Shown: positions 54,331 to 63,989, counted from the first letter of the stretch. The stretch: DNA of 64,000 nt from Palsa-506 sp963786975 (GCA_963786975.1 CAWBBE010000008.1:310001-374000), one strand, 5' to 3'. The notes: generated by a model from the sequence alone, not told the origin. Program-made: numbers and translations.

Positions 54331-56830
54331 TCACTCCAGCGGCTGACGGGCGATCATGGGCGGCTCGCGGCCGGCCAGCAGCCAGCCGGCGATGGCCGCC
54401 ATCAGCGGCATGCCGATGAGGATGATCAGCAGGCTCCCGGCGGGGACGCTGGAGAGACCGGAAAGGCCGTCGAGCGGGTTGTCCCACGAGAAGGCGATAG
54501 CCCCGACATAGGCCGCTGCCGTGCCGAGCACCGCCCCGGCCAGGCCGAGAGCCCCGGCCGTGACGGCCGTGAGGTTACGCCGGGTCGTGCTGCCGGCCCC
54601 GGTGGCGGCCAGGGTGCTCAGGTCGCTGGCTGTCTCGCTGCGGATGAGGCCGACGGTCATGGCGAGGATGCCCAGTGCGAGCAGGATCCCGAAGACGGTG
54701 GCCCAGTTGATGATCTCCGCCGACGAGACCGCGCTGGATTTCGTCTCGATCGTCATGCCCGCCGCGGCGGCGGTGAGCCTGGCGTTGCTGATCTGTGCCG
54801 CGGTAGGGGGATGCGGGGTCATGATGAGCCAGCCGGACGCGGCGGCCCGCAGGCCAAGCTGGCGGACGGCATGCTCGGTGATCACGGTGTTGGGTGCCGA
54901 CGTGCCGGATGGCAGGGCGCTGACCTCCTGGATCACCGGACTGGCGAGGCAGTCGCTCTTCGGGCACGGGTATGAATTGCCCGGCGGCCCGTTACCGCCG
55001 AAGTAGTTGCCGTAGACGAGCTGCAGGTGCGAGATGCCGGACAGTCCTGGCCGCATGCTGAGGATATCGGCCGTGCGCGGCACCGAAGCGGCCTTGATCC
55101 CGAAGGCTGCGAGTAGCTGCGGGGTGCCCACGTAGACCGGCCCGGACCAGCTGCGCCCGGCCGCGGCGTGCTGCAGCGAGGCACTCGTCGAGTCGAGCTG
55201 GACGATGTGGCGGGAGCCGAGCGCGGCGGCGATGCCATCAGCGGTGGCCGCCTGCGACTTCAGGCTGCCTGCCGTCACCGACCCGCCGGGACCGTTGCTC
55301 AGTGGCCCGGCGCCACTGCCGGACGTGTAGACAATGAGCTGGTTTGATGCCAGGTTGGGCCCGGCGTAATCGAGGACGTTCCCGAACCGCTGTGCGGACA
55401 GGATGCAGATCAGCATCGCGATCAGCACGCCGAGGCTGATCGCGGCGAGGGCCGAGCCCGAGCGCGCGCGGTAGCGGGCCAGGTCGCGCAGCGGCAGCCG
55501 GATCGCGATCGGGGCAGGCCGCGGCCCGGGCCAGTACCGCCAGGCACAGCGGGGACAGCAGGATCACCGCCACGACCAGGGCGACGAGGCCGCCCAGCAG
55601 TTCGAGCATTCCGCCGTTGCCGTTTTTACTGCCGGAGTACGACAGCAGGAGCCCGGCGAGCGCGAACAGGAGGATGCCGGGCACCGCCGAGCGGTGGACC
55701 TGCTTCGGCGGCGCGGGCCGCCCGGACAGGGCAGTCACGATGGGCACCCTGGTGATGGACCGGGCCGGCCGGGAGGCAGCGACGAGCGTGGCCACGACGG
55801 CCAGCACCATCGCCGCGGCGATCACGGCCCATGGCAGCTGGAACGCGCCGATCAAGTGGTGCGCGCTCGTCTCGACGCGCGGGCGGTAGGCCAGCCAGGC
55901 CGCCAGGCCCAGCACGGCCCCGGCCAGCGCGCCGGCGATACCGACGACGGCGCCGTTGGCTCGCACGACGTGACGGATGTTCTTGTCCGTGGCGCCCAGC
56001 GACGCGAGCATGCCGAGCGAGCGCAGCCGGCGCTGCGCCAGCACGGTGAAACCGCCCACGGCCACCAGGGCGATGAGGAGCATCGCGACGGTCACCAGGG
56101 CGAGCGAGATGGTCTCCGGGTTGAGCGTGTTGCCCGCCGCGGCTGACTGCGGAGTCTGGACGTTCGGGCCGAGGGAGGCAGGGTCGACCCCCGGCGCGTC
56201 GAACAGGACGGTGACCTGGGTTGGTCTCCGGACCTGGCCCGGCACCACGAGGGCGAACTCGTCCAGCAGGCTCTGCGGGTTCTGCACGATGCCGACCACC
56301 CGCCGGGCCGCGCCGCCCTGGTGCCAGACGCTCCCGGTCTTGAGGTTGAACGCGGACGCGACGCCGCCGGTCACCGCCACCTGGCCCGGTCCTGCCGGGT
56401 AATGGCCGCTGACCAGGGAGAGCATCGGCTGCCCGAACGGGCCGCGCGGGTTCTGGGCGCGCAGGTCGTAGGTGCTGATCGAGCCGGGGATCGCCACGGT
56501 CTGGTTCTCGATGACGTCGGCGCGGCCGAAGCGGTGCTGCAGCGCGGCGATCTGGGTGGCCAGGCGCGGGCCGGGCGGCTGGAACGTGGCCCGGTCCTGG
56601 GCGGTGCCGAAGCCAGCGTTGGCCGGGGGCGGCGTGTTAGTTGCTACCGCCGCCCCGAGGATCGTGGCGGCCACGGCGACCACGATGAGCGCCAGGACCA
56701 GCAGCTGCTGGCGCCACTCGCGGCGGAACAGCCGCCAGGCCCAGCGCATGACGGCGCGGCGGGCCGGGATGCCACCGCCGCCGCCGGAGGCCTGCACCGG
56801 TGCGGGGCGCTCGTGCAGCGCGGTGCTCAT
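54331..56830 (-). CDS. FtsX-like ABC transporter permease, frameshifted, about 833 aa
   Basis: Permease partner of the adjacent MacB-type ATPase. First frame from ATG 56830: one helix (LLVLALIVVAVAATILGAAVA), an extracellular MacB-like domain (IENQTVAIPG, VSGHYPAGPGQVAVTGGVA), FtsX helices (VTVAMLLIALVAVGGFTVLA, RRLRSLGMLASLGATDKNIR). At a four-base G/C run near 55512-55515 the sequence moves to a second frame (PIAIRLPLRDLARYRARSGS) with a second external domain and C-terminal FtsX helices ending at 54331. Probably exports a lipid, peptide or antibiotic. ATGA overlap with the ATPase gene. Confidence 0.87.
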
Positions 56831-57549
56831 TTGCCCGGCCCGTTAACCAGCAGCGACTGCGGGACCGGTACCGGCGGGGTCTGGTCCGCGATCCGGCCGT
56901 CGCGCAGGAACACGACCCGGTCGGCCCACGAGGCCAGCTGCGCGTCATGGGTCACCACCACCCCGGCCACGCCGCGCTGGCAGGCGGCGCGGACCAGCCG
57001 CATGACGGCCTCGCCGTTGGCCGAGTCCAGCGCGCCGGTCGGCTCGTCGGTCAGCAGCAGCCGGCGCTCCCCGACGACCGCGCGGGCGATTGCCACCCGC
57101 TGCCGCTCGCCGCCGGACAGCTCGTCCGGATAGCGGGCGGCCCAGTCGGCCAGGCCGAGTTCTTCCAGTGCCGCCATTGCGGCCGCGCGGGCCTTCCGGG
57201 CGGACGTGCCGTCGAGTTCCAGCGGCAGCGCGACGTTCTCCGCCGCGGTCAGCCCGGCCAGCAGGTTGAAATCCTGGAATACGTAGCCGATCGAGCGGCG
57301 GCGCAGCCGGGCCTTGTCGTTGCGCGACATCCCGGATAGTGCGCTTTCGCCGACCAGGACCTCGCCGCTGGTCGGGTCCTCCAGGCTGCCGGCGATGGTC
57401 AGCAAGGTGCTCTTGCCGGAGCCGCTCGGCCCCATCACGGCGACCAGCGCGCCGGGCTCGACGGTCAGGTCAATATCGCGGAGCGCGTGCACCTCGGCGG
57501 CTCCGTGGCCGTAGACCTTCGATACCTTGCGCAGTTCTAGCGCGGTCAT
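56827..57549 (-). CDS. ABC transporter ATP-binding protein, MacB/LolD type, 240 aa
   Basis: All ABC motifs present: Walker A MGPSGSGKSTLLTIAG, Q-loop YVFQDFNLLAGLT, signature DELSGGERQRVAIARA, Walker B LLLTDEPTGALD and H-loop VVVTHDAQLAS. Couples ATP hydrolysis to the FtsX-type permease. Both ends overlap neighbours as ATGA, giving a padR-ATPase-permease operon. Confidence 0.95.
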   Translation of the reverse strand: MTALELRKVSKVYGHGAAEVHALRDIDLTVEPGALVAVMGPSGSGKSTLLTIAGSLEDPTSGEVLVGESALSGMSRNDKARLRRRSIGYVFQDFNLLAGLTAAENVALPLELDGTSARKARAAAMAALEELGLADWAARYPDELSGGERQRVAIARAVVGERRLLLTDEPTGALDSANGEAVMRLVRAACQRGVAGVVVTHDAQLASWADRVVFLRDGRIADQTPPVPVPQSLLVNGPGK

Positions 57550-58127
57550 CGCCGCACCCCAGCTTTCCGCCGCAGTCGCGGCAACGCGTTAGTAGCACGA
57601 ATAGGAGGGTCGGATGAGAAACGCTTCAGCCGGCCGTCGGCGGCGTCCAGCCACCGGACGACCGAGTCCAGGCGGAACAGCTCGGCGTCGACCACCAGGC
57701 CGAAGGCCAGGTCCTGCTGAGCCTCGTCTTCCTTGTGGCGGGTCCACTGCTGCATGAGCTGCAGCAGGTACCGGCGGTGCACCTGGATTACCTCGTGCAC
57801 ATCCACGCCCGGCACCTGTATCGCGATCAGCACCTTGATGACCAGCTCATCGCGGGGCGGCGAGGACAGGTCCGGCGGCATGCGCAGCCACCCGGCGAGT
57901 TCTTGCTCGCCCTCGGCCGTGATCCGGAAGCCCTTCTGCGGGCCGTCATCTGCCGCGCTATCGGACTCGACCAGCCCGTCGCGCTCAAGCCGCTGCAGCG
58001 TCGTATAGACCTGGCCCACGTTCAGCGGCCAGACCTCTCCGGTGCCGGCCTCGAACTCCTCGCGGAGCTGCAGGCCGTACTTGGGCCCCTCGCTGAGCAG
58101 CGCGAGCAGCGCGTGCCGCACGCTCAT
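57546..58127 (-). CDS. PadR-family transcriptional regulator, 193 aa
   Basis: PadR winged helix: SVRHALLALLSEGPKYGLQLREEFEAG, LNVGQVYTTLQRLERDGLVESD, KGFRITAEGEQELAGWL, then the long helical C-terminal dimerisation domain (YLLQLMQQWTRHKEDEAQQD) of class-1 PadR proteins. Start set at the ATG giving MSVRHALL; a TTG at 58139 would add four residues. Heads the ABC exporter operon and is expected to repress it until the exporter's substrate binds, as for LmrR-type regulators. Confidence 0.92.
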   Translation of the reverse strand: MSVRHALLALLSEGPKYGLQLREEFEAGTGEVWPLNVGQVYTTLQRLERDGLVESDSAADDGPQKGFRITAEGEQELAGWLRMPPDLSSPPRDELVIKVLIAIQVPGVDVHEVIQVHRRYLLQLMQQWTRHKEDEAQQDLAFGLVVDAELFRLDSVVRWLDAADGRLKRFSSDPPIRATNALPRLRRKAGVRR

Positions 58128-58145
58128 CTCGTGAGCCAACTGAGT

Positions 58146-58174
58146 AGCATACTCAGTATGATATTTAGTATGCT
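58146..58174. promoter_or_regulatory. Probable PadR operator
   Basis: AGCATACT (58146-58153) and AGTATGCT (58167-58174) are inverted repeats; CATACT-C-AGTATG inside forms a tighter 6-1-6 palindrome. On the minus strand TATGCT could be the -10 element, only about 20 bases before the padR start, so bound PadR would block the promoter. Confidence 0.72.
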
Positions 58175-58299
58175 GGGTGAGCGCAAGCCTTAATCTGCGA
58201 GTTCGGCGGCTACCGGGTGGTCCTGCGGCGGCTGCCGGATCGAGGTCCTGTGGCGGCTGCCGGGCGGGCCGGCAGTACCGGTCACCGCGCGGGCGCTGG

Positions 58300-58833
58300 T
58301 TAGGTCACCGCGACGAACAACCCGACGGCCATCAGGACGAAGCCGGCCGCGTACTCCGCGCCGAACTCGACCGCCGCGCCGAGACGGCGCCCGACCTCCA
58401 GGCCCAGCAGGCTCAGGCACACGCTCACCGCGGCGAACATCACGATCGCCTCGGCGACCGGGGTGTGCTGGACGCCGAGGCTGAAGCCGACCACCAGGTT
58501 GTCCATCGACAGCGCCAGGCCGGTCAGCAGCAGCCGCCGCAGCGACGCGGGCGGGCTCAGCTCGCGGTTGCTGGCCCGGAACGCCTGGACGAGCTGCCAC
58601 GCGCCTATCGCGATCAGCAGCGTTCCGCCGACATAGCCGGACACGTTCCCGAGCGCCCGGGCGACGCCCCGGCCGGCCAGCAGGCCGACCAGCGGCATGC
58701 CCGCCTCGAAGATCCCGAAGACGACCCCGACCTTGACCCGGGTCGCCAGCGTCGTCCCGGACAGCCCGATGCCGATGGACGCACCGAAGTTGCCGAGGCC
58801 GACGGCTACGGCGGCAAAGAACAGGGCTAGCAC
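58300..58833 (-). CDS. MntP/DUF204-like putative metal efflux protein, 177 aa
   Basis: Six hydrophobic helices in two repeats of three: AVAVGLGNFGASIGIGLSG and GLALSMDNLVVGFSLG mark the start of each half. MntP exports Mn2+ and uses an Asp in each of these motifs; the second Asp is present (SMDN), while the first motif reads GLGNF, lacking it. GTG start. No Mn riboswitch could be recognised upstream. Transport activity is therefore uncertain. Confidence 0.8.
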   Translation of the reverse strand: MLALFFAAVAVGLGNFGASIGIGLSGTTLATRVKVGVVFGIFEAGMPLVGLLAGRGVARALGNVSGYVGGTLLIAIGAWQLVQAFRASNRELSPPASLRRLLLTGLALSMDNLVVGFSLGVQHTPVAEAIVMFAAVSVCLSLLGLEVGRRLGAAVEFGAEYAAGFVLMAVGLFVAVT

Positions 58834-59070
58834 CGGGACCGCCGGCTAGCCGCCGCGGCCGGCGGGCGGGCGGCCATCGCGGCCCGCTGGCGGGCCGGCC
58901 TGCCGGATCCAGTCCGGACCGCGCCCGCATCCGCCGTCGCGGGCAGGGCGGAAGTCCGAGCGAGCACGGGGCCGGCCACTTAGCGAGGATACCCGCAGGC
59001 CGCCCGGTTACCTGTTGGGTTGGGTTAGCGCCTCGTTACCCGCGGCATGCCGGGCCGTGACCCGCCGGGC

Positions 59071-59192
59071 GTTTCCGCGGAAGCGCACGGCGGACGTTTC
59101 CGCGGAAGCGCCGTGCACGTTCCGCGGAAGCGCGCGGCCCCTCGCCCTGCATTGCTGCTAGCCGGAACGCCGTGCACGTTTCCGCGGAAGCG
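59071..59192. repeat. Four copies of GTTTCCGCGGAAGCG
   Basis: The 593-bp space between the MntP-like gene and the STAND ATPase gene contains this palindrome-based unit at 59071, 59096, 59119 (one T shorter) and 59178. Each holds the perfect palindrome TTCCGCGGAA; three share the flank GTGCACGTT or ACGTT. No coding gene is supported in the rest of the space. Confidence 0.72.
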
Positions 59193-59425
59193 CGGCGACG
59201 CCGGGATGCGTTGTCCTGGCCTGGAAAGGGCGGTGACGCTGCAGGCGCCCGGACGGCCGGCTGCGCCGCCATTGGACCGCGCGGCTGCGGGTGGCCCGGC
59301 GCCGGGCCGCCGATGATTGCGGCGAACCAGGGCCGCCCGGGGACGTGCCTGCCGGAACCGGGCACTTAGACTCGGTACCGGGGATGGGCTGATGCGGCTA
59401 GGCGGCTGGCCCAGAGGGGGCTGGA

Positions 59426-61843
59426 ATGGATCAGGCAATGGTGACGACGGCCTTAGCCGGGCCGCCCGCCGACTACGGGTTCGTCAGCCGGGATCCGGAA
59501 ATCCAGGCGATCGAGCGGCTGGTACTGGCCAGCCAGGACAGCAACGAACTGCTCGTGCACGGCCCGGCCGGTGTCGGCAAATCGACATTGCTCGCGCACC
59601 TGGCCCGGCGCTGGCAGCGTACCGGCCTGGTGGACCAGGTCTTCCGGTTCAGCTACCAGGGCCGCGCCTGGACCAGCGGGCAGATCATCCGCCGGATCCA
59701 GCGGGCCGTGCTCGGCCAGGCCGAGCAGGCCGGCGCCGCAGCGAAGCCTGCCGCGGCACAGCTTGAGCAGGTCGTGCAGCACCTGCGAGCTACCCGGCAT
59801 CTGCTCATCCTGGACGCCGCCGAGGCAAGCACCGCCGCGGCGGCCGTCCCGGGCGCGCCCGGCGCAGCCGGGCGGCAGCACCTCAGGACCCTGCTATCCC
59901 TGCTGCGCGGCGGCCGCACGCTGGTCCTCATCGGCTCTCGCGAGCCCGGGACCTGGCTCACCCCGGACAGCCCGGGACCCGGCAGCTACCGGCTGCCCGG
60001 TCTCGACACGCAAGCCGCGGCGGTGCTGGCCGAGCGCATCGACCCGGCGCTGCAGGATTCCCTGCTCCTGCTCGCGCCCTTCACCGCCGTCATCCCCACC
60101 GGCCCGATCCTGGGCCGGTACACCGAACTCCTGCTGCAGCACGAGTCAGTCCGGTCAGCTGGCCAGGTAGATCTTGCCGCCGCGCTCGGCCAGGCCGTCG
60201 ACGTGGGCCTCGCTGCCCCGCATCGGCAGCTCGGCTACCTGGTCCAGGTGCAGCCATTGCTGTCCTGCTTCCTCCGCGGCCGGCTGCCCGGCCGGCCATC
60301 CCGGCGCGATGCGGCCGGCCAGGCGCACTATGAGCTTTACCGCGAGCTGGGCGCGCAGCTCGCCGCGATGCTGATTTCCGCTGATCACGAGCAGCGCTCG
60401 GCTGGCCTGGCCGCCGCCCAGGCCGAATACGCCAACCTGGCGGACGCCCTGGCGCACGGCCTGCGCGCTGGCCGGCCGATCCTGGCTATTGCCGGAGCGC
60501 TTGATGGCTACCTGGATCAAACCGGGCGCCGTGGCGCCCGCCGCGGGCTCTTCGATGACACCATCGCCGCCTATCCGGAGGGCGATGCCGGCCCCGGCCC
60601 GGGCGAGCTTGCGGCACTGCACGACCTGGCCGGCCGCGCCGCGCTGGATCAGCATCGGCTCGACGACGCGAAAGCGGAGTTCGAGGCCGCGCTCCGGCTC
60701 GCCGATGGCCGCCACAACTGGCACATTGCGGCCAGCGCCCATCATCAGCTCGGCCTGGTCGCCCAGCACCAGAGGCGGTACGGGCAGGCCGAAGGCAGCT
60801 ACCACCGGGCCCTCGGCATCAAGCTGCAGCTCGGCGACCAGTGCGCCGCCGCGGACAGCTATCACCAGCTCGGCACCCTCGCCCAGGACCGGCGGCGGTA
60901 CGCGGAGGCGGAGGCCAGCTACCGCAGCGCCCTTGCCATCTTCCTGGAAGCCGGTGACCAGCGCGCCGCCGCGGACAGCTATCACCAGCTCGGCACCCTC
61001 GCCCAGGACCGGCGGGAGTACGCGGAGGCGGCGGCCAGCTACCGCAGCGCCCTTGCCATCTTCCTGGAAGCCGGTGACCAGCGCGCCGCCGCGGACAGCT
61101 ATCACCAGCTCGGCACCCTCGCCCAGGACCGGCGGGAGTACGCGGAGGCGGCGGCCAGCTACCGCAGCGCCCTTGCCATCTTCCTGGAATCCGGTGACCA
61201 GCATGGCGCCGCGGACGCTTACTACCGGCTCGGCACCCTTGCCCACGATCAGCGGCGGTACGCCGAGGCGGAGGCCAGCTACCGCAGCGCGCTCGGCATT
61301 ACCCAGCAGTCCGGGGACCAGCACAGCGCCGCCCTCACCCACCGCCAGCTCGGCATGCTCGCCAGGGAGCAGCAGCGCTACGCCGAAGCCGAGGCGAGCT
61401 ACCGCCAGGCTCTGGAGATCTTCCTGGCATCCGGGGACCGGGACGGCGCGGCGAGCACCCATCATCAGCTCGGCACCGTCGCCCGGCAGCAGCAGCGCTA
61501 CGCGCAGGCCGAAGCCAGCTACCGCAAGGCCCTGCATATTCGCCAGCAATCAGATCCACGCGCGGCATCGAGCACGGCCAAGCAGCTCGGCAATGTCCTC
61601 ACCAGGGTCGGGCAGCATGGTGAGGCCGCCCGGGTCCGCTTGTACGCGGCGATGACGTGGCGCCAGGAATCAGGGGTCTGGTCCGCGGAGGACCTGGAAT
61701 GGCTCCGCGGCCAGCGCGCCCTGATCGAGCCGGACGAGTTCGTCGCCCTGGTGAAAGAAGACGTTCCGGCCGGCCTCGCGGACGATCTCATCGCGGCGAT
61801 CGCCGCCGGGGATCCGGCCGCGCCCGGTCCGCCCGGCAGCTGA
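59426..61843 (+). CDS. STAND-type ATPase with tandem TPR repeats, 805 aa
   Basis: N-terminal NTPase domain with P-loop VHGPAGVGKSTLLAHLARRW (about 45-62) and Walker B-like LLILDAAEAS, then a helical region, then about ten tetratricopeptide repeats (about 405-760) built on the pattern AADSYHQLGTLAQDRREYAE, AASYRSALAIFLEAGDQR. Such proteins act as signal-triggered scaffolds, in some cases in regulation or phage defence; no effector domain is recognisable, so its output is unknown. It has an ATG behind AGAGGGGG. The middle repeats are almost identical at DNA level. Confidence 0.88.
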   Translation: MDQAMVTTALAGPPADYGFVSRDPEIQAIERLVLASQDSNELLVHGPAGVGKSTLLAHLARRWQRTGLVDQVFRFSYQGRAWTSGQIIRRIQRAVLGQAEQAGAAAKPAAAQLEQVVQHLRATRHLLILDAAEASTAAAAVPGAPGAAGRQHLRTLLSLLRGGRTLVLIGSREPGTWLTPDSPGPGSYRLPGLDTQAAAVLAERIDPALQDSLLLLAPFTAVIPTGPILGRYTELLLQHESVRSAGQVDLAAALGQAVDVGLAAPHRQLGYLVQVQPLLSCFLRGRLPGRPSRRDAAGQAHYELYRELGAQLAAMLISADHEQRSAGLAAAQAEYANLADALAHGLRAGRPILAIAGALDGYLDQTGRRGARRGLFDDTIAAYPEGDAGPGPGELAALHDLAGRAALDQHRLDDAKAEFEAALRLADGRHNWHIAASAHHQLGLVAQHQRRYGQAEGSYHRALGIKLQLGDQCAAADSYHQLGTLAQDRRRYAEAEASYRSALAIFLEAGDQRAAADSYHQLGTLAQDRREYAEAAASYRSALAIFLEAGDQRAAADSYHQLGTLAQDRREYAEAAASYRSALAIFLESGDQHGAADAYYRLGTLAHDQRRYAEAEASYRSALGITQQSGDQHSAALTHRQLGMLAREQQRYAEAEASYRQALEIFLASGDRDGAASTHHQLGTVARQQQRYAQAEASYRKALHIRQQSDPRAASSTAKQLGNVLTRVGQHGEAARVRLYAAMTWRQESGVWSAEDLEWLRGQRALIEPDEFVALVKEDVPAGLADDLIAAIAAGDPAAPGPPGS
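60843..61202. repeat. Near-identical 120-bp tandem repeats encoding TPR units
   Basis: Three units begin at 60843, 60963 and 61083. Units two and three differ at 1 of 120 positions; unit one differs from unit two at about 4. The flanking TPR units are clearly more diverged. Silent positions are conserved too, so the copies arose recently or are kept alike by recombination. Confidence 0.9.
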
Positions 61844-61845
61844 GC

Positions 61846-62358
61846 CTACGCGGGGCAGAGCCAGTCAGCGGGACCACGGCCCGGCCGCGCATCCTCGCCG
61901 CCGGGCGGCGGGTAGCTGACCCGCAGCGTGAACGCATAGCGCGTCGGGCCGTGCGCGCGCAGGTGCCGGACCCGGTCCTCGGCCTCGCCGGTGCCGGGAC
62001 GATGCCCGGCGGGCACCCACCAGCACGCCAGCTGCGGCTCGCCTGCCCGCTGGAACCATTCCCGCCGCCGCCGCAGCACCTGCCGGTGCATCTCGCCGAA
62101 CACGAACGCGCCCAGGTGCCCGATGTCAGTCCAGACGGACAGGTTGACGATCACGCCAGCGCTGCCGGCCGCGTCCCACTCGAACGCCTGGATCGAGGTC
62201 GCGTTGCCGTCCTCGGCCTGCAGCCGCCAGATGAAACCGGGCGCCCGGTCTGCGGCCGCGTTGACCGGGTCGAGTGCCGCCACGAACCCGGCCAGCTCGG
62301 CCGAGTCCAGCGGGGCGCTGAGCCGTGCGATATTGACCTGCGCGAGCTCGAATGCCAT
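61846..62358 (-). CDS. DUF3291 family protein, 170 aa
   Basis: Starts MAFELAQVNIARLSAPLDSAE, then FVAALDPVNAAADRAPGFIWRL, VNLSVWTDIGHLGAFVFGEMHR and REWFQRAGEPQLACWWVPAGHRP, the typical pattern of this monooxygenase-like (ferredoxin fold) family. Function unknown. Its end lies two bases from the end of the convergent STAND gene. Confidence 0.87.
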   Translation of the reverse strand: MAFELAQVNIARLSAPLDSAELAGFVAALDPVNAAADRAPGFIWRLQAEDGNATSIQAFEWDAAGSAGVIVNLSVWTDIGHLGAFVFGEMHRQVLRRRREWFQRAGEPQLACWWVPAGHRPGTGEAEDRVRHLRAHGPTRYAFTLRVSYPPPGGEDARPGRGPADWLCPA

Positions 62359-62396
62359 CAGGTGAGTCTGCCAGTTCCGGCGCCTGGCGGCCGGGG

Positions 62397-63101
62397 CTAC
62401 CCCATCGGATATCGGCGGAAGCCCACGGCGTAGTCGCAGCCGGCGCCCAGGCCGACGTAACCGGCCATGTTGCGCAGGAACTCGTCCGGGTCGAAGTCGC
62501 GGCCGAGGCCGTCGAGATAGGCCTGGTGCTCGCGCAGCGAGGCGACGCCGGCCTCGATGGTGGCGGTGACGTCGGCGAAATGAGTCGGGTTGCCGGTGGC
62601 GGCCACGTACGCGTCGCGGATCCCGGTCCAGGCCGGGCCAGCCTCGGCGAACACCCACTCGTTGGCCGCGTCCCGGCAGGCGTCCAGCACGGCGAGCCCG
62701 ACCGCCCGGTGGTCAGCGTGATTGACCGGCCCGTCCTCACCCCAGGTGAGGTCGAAGCTCATCGTGATGACCAACTCGGGCTGCAGGCGGCGGAACGCGG
62801 CGGCCAGGTCACGGCGCAGCGGCACCCCGTACTCGACCAGCCCGTCCTGGTGGTCCAGGAATTCCACGTCGCGCACGCCGACGACCGCGGCGCTGCGCCG
62901 TTCCTCCGCCACCCGCAACGGCCCGACCTGGTCCGGCGGCAGGCCGGCGATGCCGGCCTCGCCCCTGGTGGCGAGCAGGTAGCCGACCTCCTTGCGCTGC
63001 CCGGTCCAGCGGGCGACGGCGGCGGCGACGCCATACTCCAGGTCGTCCGGGTGGGCGACCACGGCGACGGCCCTGGTCCAGTCTTCCGGCATCGGCTGCA
63101 T
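62397..63101 (-). CDS. PIG-L family deacetylase, 234 aa
   Basis: Zinc-dependent N-acetylglucosaminyl deacetylase-like enzyme. Motifs: VVAHPDDLEYGVAA (AHPDD zinc site), LATRGEAGI, VEFLDHQDGLV, MSFDLTWGEDGPVNHADHRAVG (second zinc His). Relatives remove acetyl groups in mycothiol, bacillithiol or antibiotic synthesis. ATG 63101 has GGAAGG at 8 nt; a GTG at 63107 is too close. Confidence 0.9.
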   Translation of the reverse strand: MQPMPEDWTRAVAVVAHPDDLEYGVAAAVARWTGQRKEVGYLLATRGEAGIAGLPPDQVGPLRVAEERRSAAVVGVRDVEFLDHQDGLVEYGVPLRRDLAAAFRRLQPELVITMSFDLTWGEDGPVNHADHRAVGLAVLDACRDAANEWVFAEAGPAWTGIRDAYVAATGNPTHFADVTATIEAGVASLREHQAYLDGLGRDFDPDEFLRNMAGYVGLGAGCDYAVGFRRYPMG

Positions 63102-63197
63102 CGGCACTGCCTTCCTCCCGTCCGGTACTCGCGCAACTCTCTCACGGCCACCCGGCCGGCCAGCAGCGCGGGAGCGCCGCCGGCCTGGCCGATCGGG

Positions 63198-63989
63198 CTA
63201 GCCGGCCGCTGGCCGGCCCTCCCGGCGGAACAGCTGCATCGAGCCGAGGGGCGAGAAGCCCGCCGTCAGCGCGGCGCGGAGGCTCGCCGCGTTGCCGGGC
63301 GCCACGGCCGCGACGACCAGCTGGCCGGACGGGATCACGCTCAGCGCGTCGCGGATCAGCCCTGCGCCGCCGCCGGCACCGCGGTGTTCTGGTTCGAGCT
63401 CGAAGCTGATCTCGGTGAGCCCGGCCAGGCCCTTGCTGAGCACGACCACGGCCGACCGGCGCCGCTCCGGGTAGCCGAGGACCCGGCGCCGGTCCCGGAT
63501 CCTGGCGGCGAACAGCACCCGGTGGTGCGTGGCCAGATCTGGCCGGTCAACCAGGCGCGGCGCGGCACCGGCCGGTCCCGCGACATGGTCGGGCTGGCCG
63601 GGCCCGGCCAGCCCGCGGGCGGCCATCAGCACGTCCAGGCTGTCGATCCAGCCGTCCGGCCCGGCCAGGGCCGCGATCAGGCGCGGGTCATGCGCGCCGC
63701 CGAGGCCATCGGCCCCGAGCTCGGTCAGCCGCCCGGCGGAGATATCCGGTGCCACCGCCAGCACCGCGTGCCCGGTGAACGCGATGATCCCCGCTATGCC
63801 CGGCCGCCACGGCGGCACCCGCCGCCAGCCGCCGTCCGCAGCCGGGAACCGGCCAGCGGCCGCATCGGTGATCAGCCTGGCGAGCGGATGCAGCTGCGGT
63901 GCCGAACCGGCTGGCTGCCGCTCCCCCGGCGGACGATCATCACTCAGCTGACGATCCTGCTGCGGCTCCGGCTGCATGGGCCCAACCAT
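63198..63989 (-). CDS. GNAT-like acetyltransferase, 263 aa
   Basis: N-terminal half: a divergent domain (PWRPGIAGIIAFTGHAVLAV). C-terminal half: FELEPEHRGAGGGAGLIRDALSVIPSGQL, which is the acetyl-CoA binding loop (E-x-R-G-x-G-x-G/A), and VAPGNAASLRAALTAGFSPLGSMQLFRR. Substrate unknown. The first ATG lies 11 bases from the right edge, so the upstream region cannot be judged; an ATG four codons later is possible. Confidence 0.78.
   Translation of the reverse strand: MVGPMQPEPQQDRQLSDDRPPGERQPAGSAPQLHPLARLITDAAAGRFPAADGGWRRVPPWRPGIAGIIAFTGHAVLAVAPDISAGRLTELGADGLGGAHDPRLIAALAGPDGWIDSLDVLMAARGLAGPGQPDHVAGPAGAAPRLVDRPDLATHHRVLFAARIRDRRRVLGYPERRRSAVVVLSKGLAGLTEISFELEPEHRGAGGGAGLIRDALSVIPSGQLVVAAVAPGNAASLRAALTAGFSPLGSMQLFRREGRPAAG

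Noticed and set aside
58834..59000. A manganese riboswitch before the MntP-like gene
   Set aside because: No recognisable yybP-ykoY-type conserved loops could be found by eye.
59071..59192. A possible CRISPR array from repeated GTTTCCGCGGAAGCG
   Set aside because: Repeats are only 15 bp, spacers of about 8-44 bp are irregular and partly repeated, and no cas genes are present.
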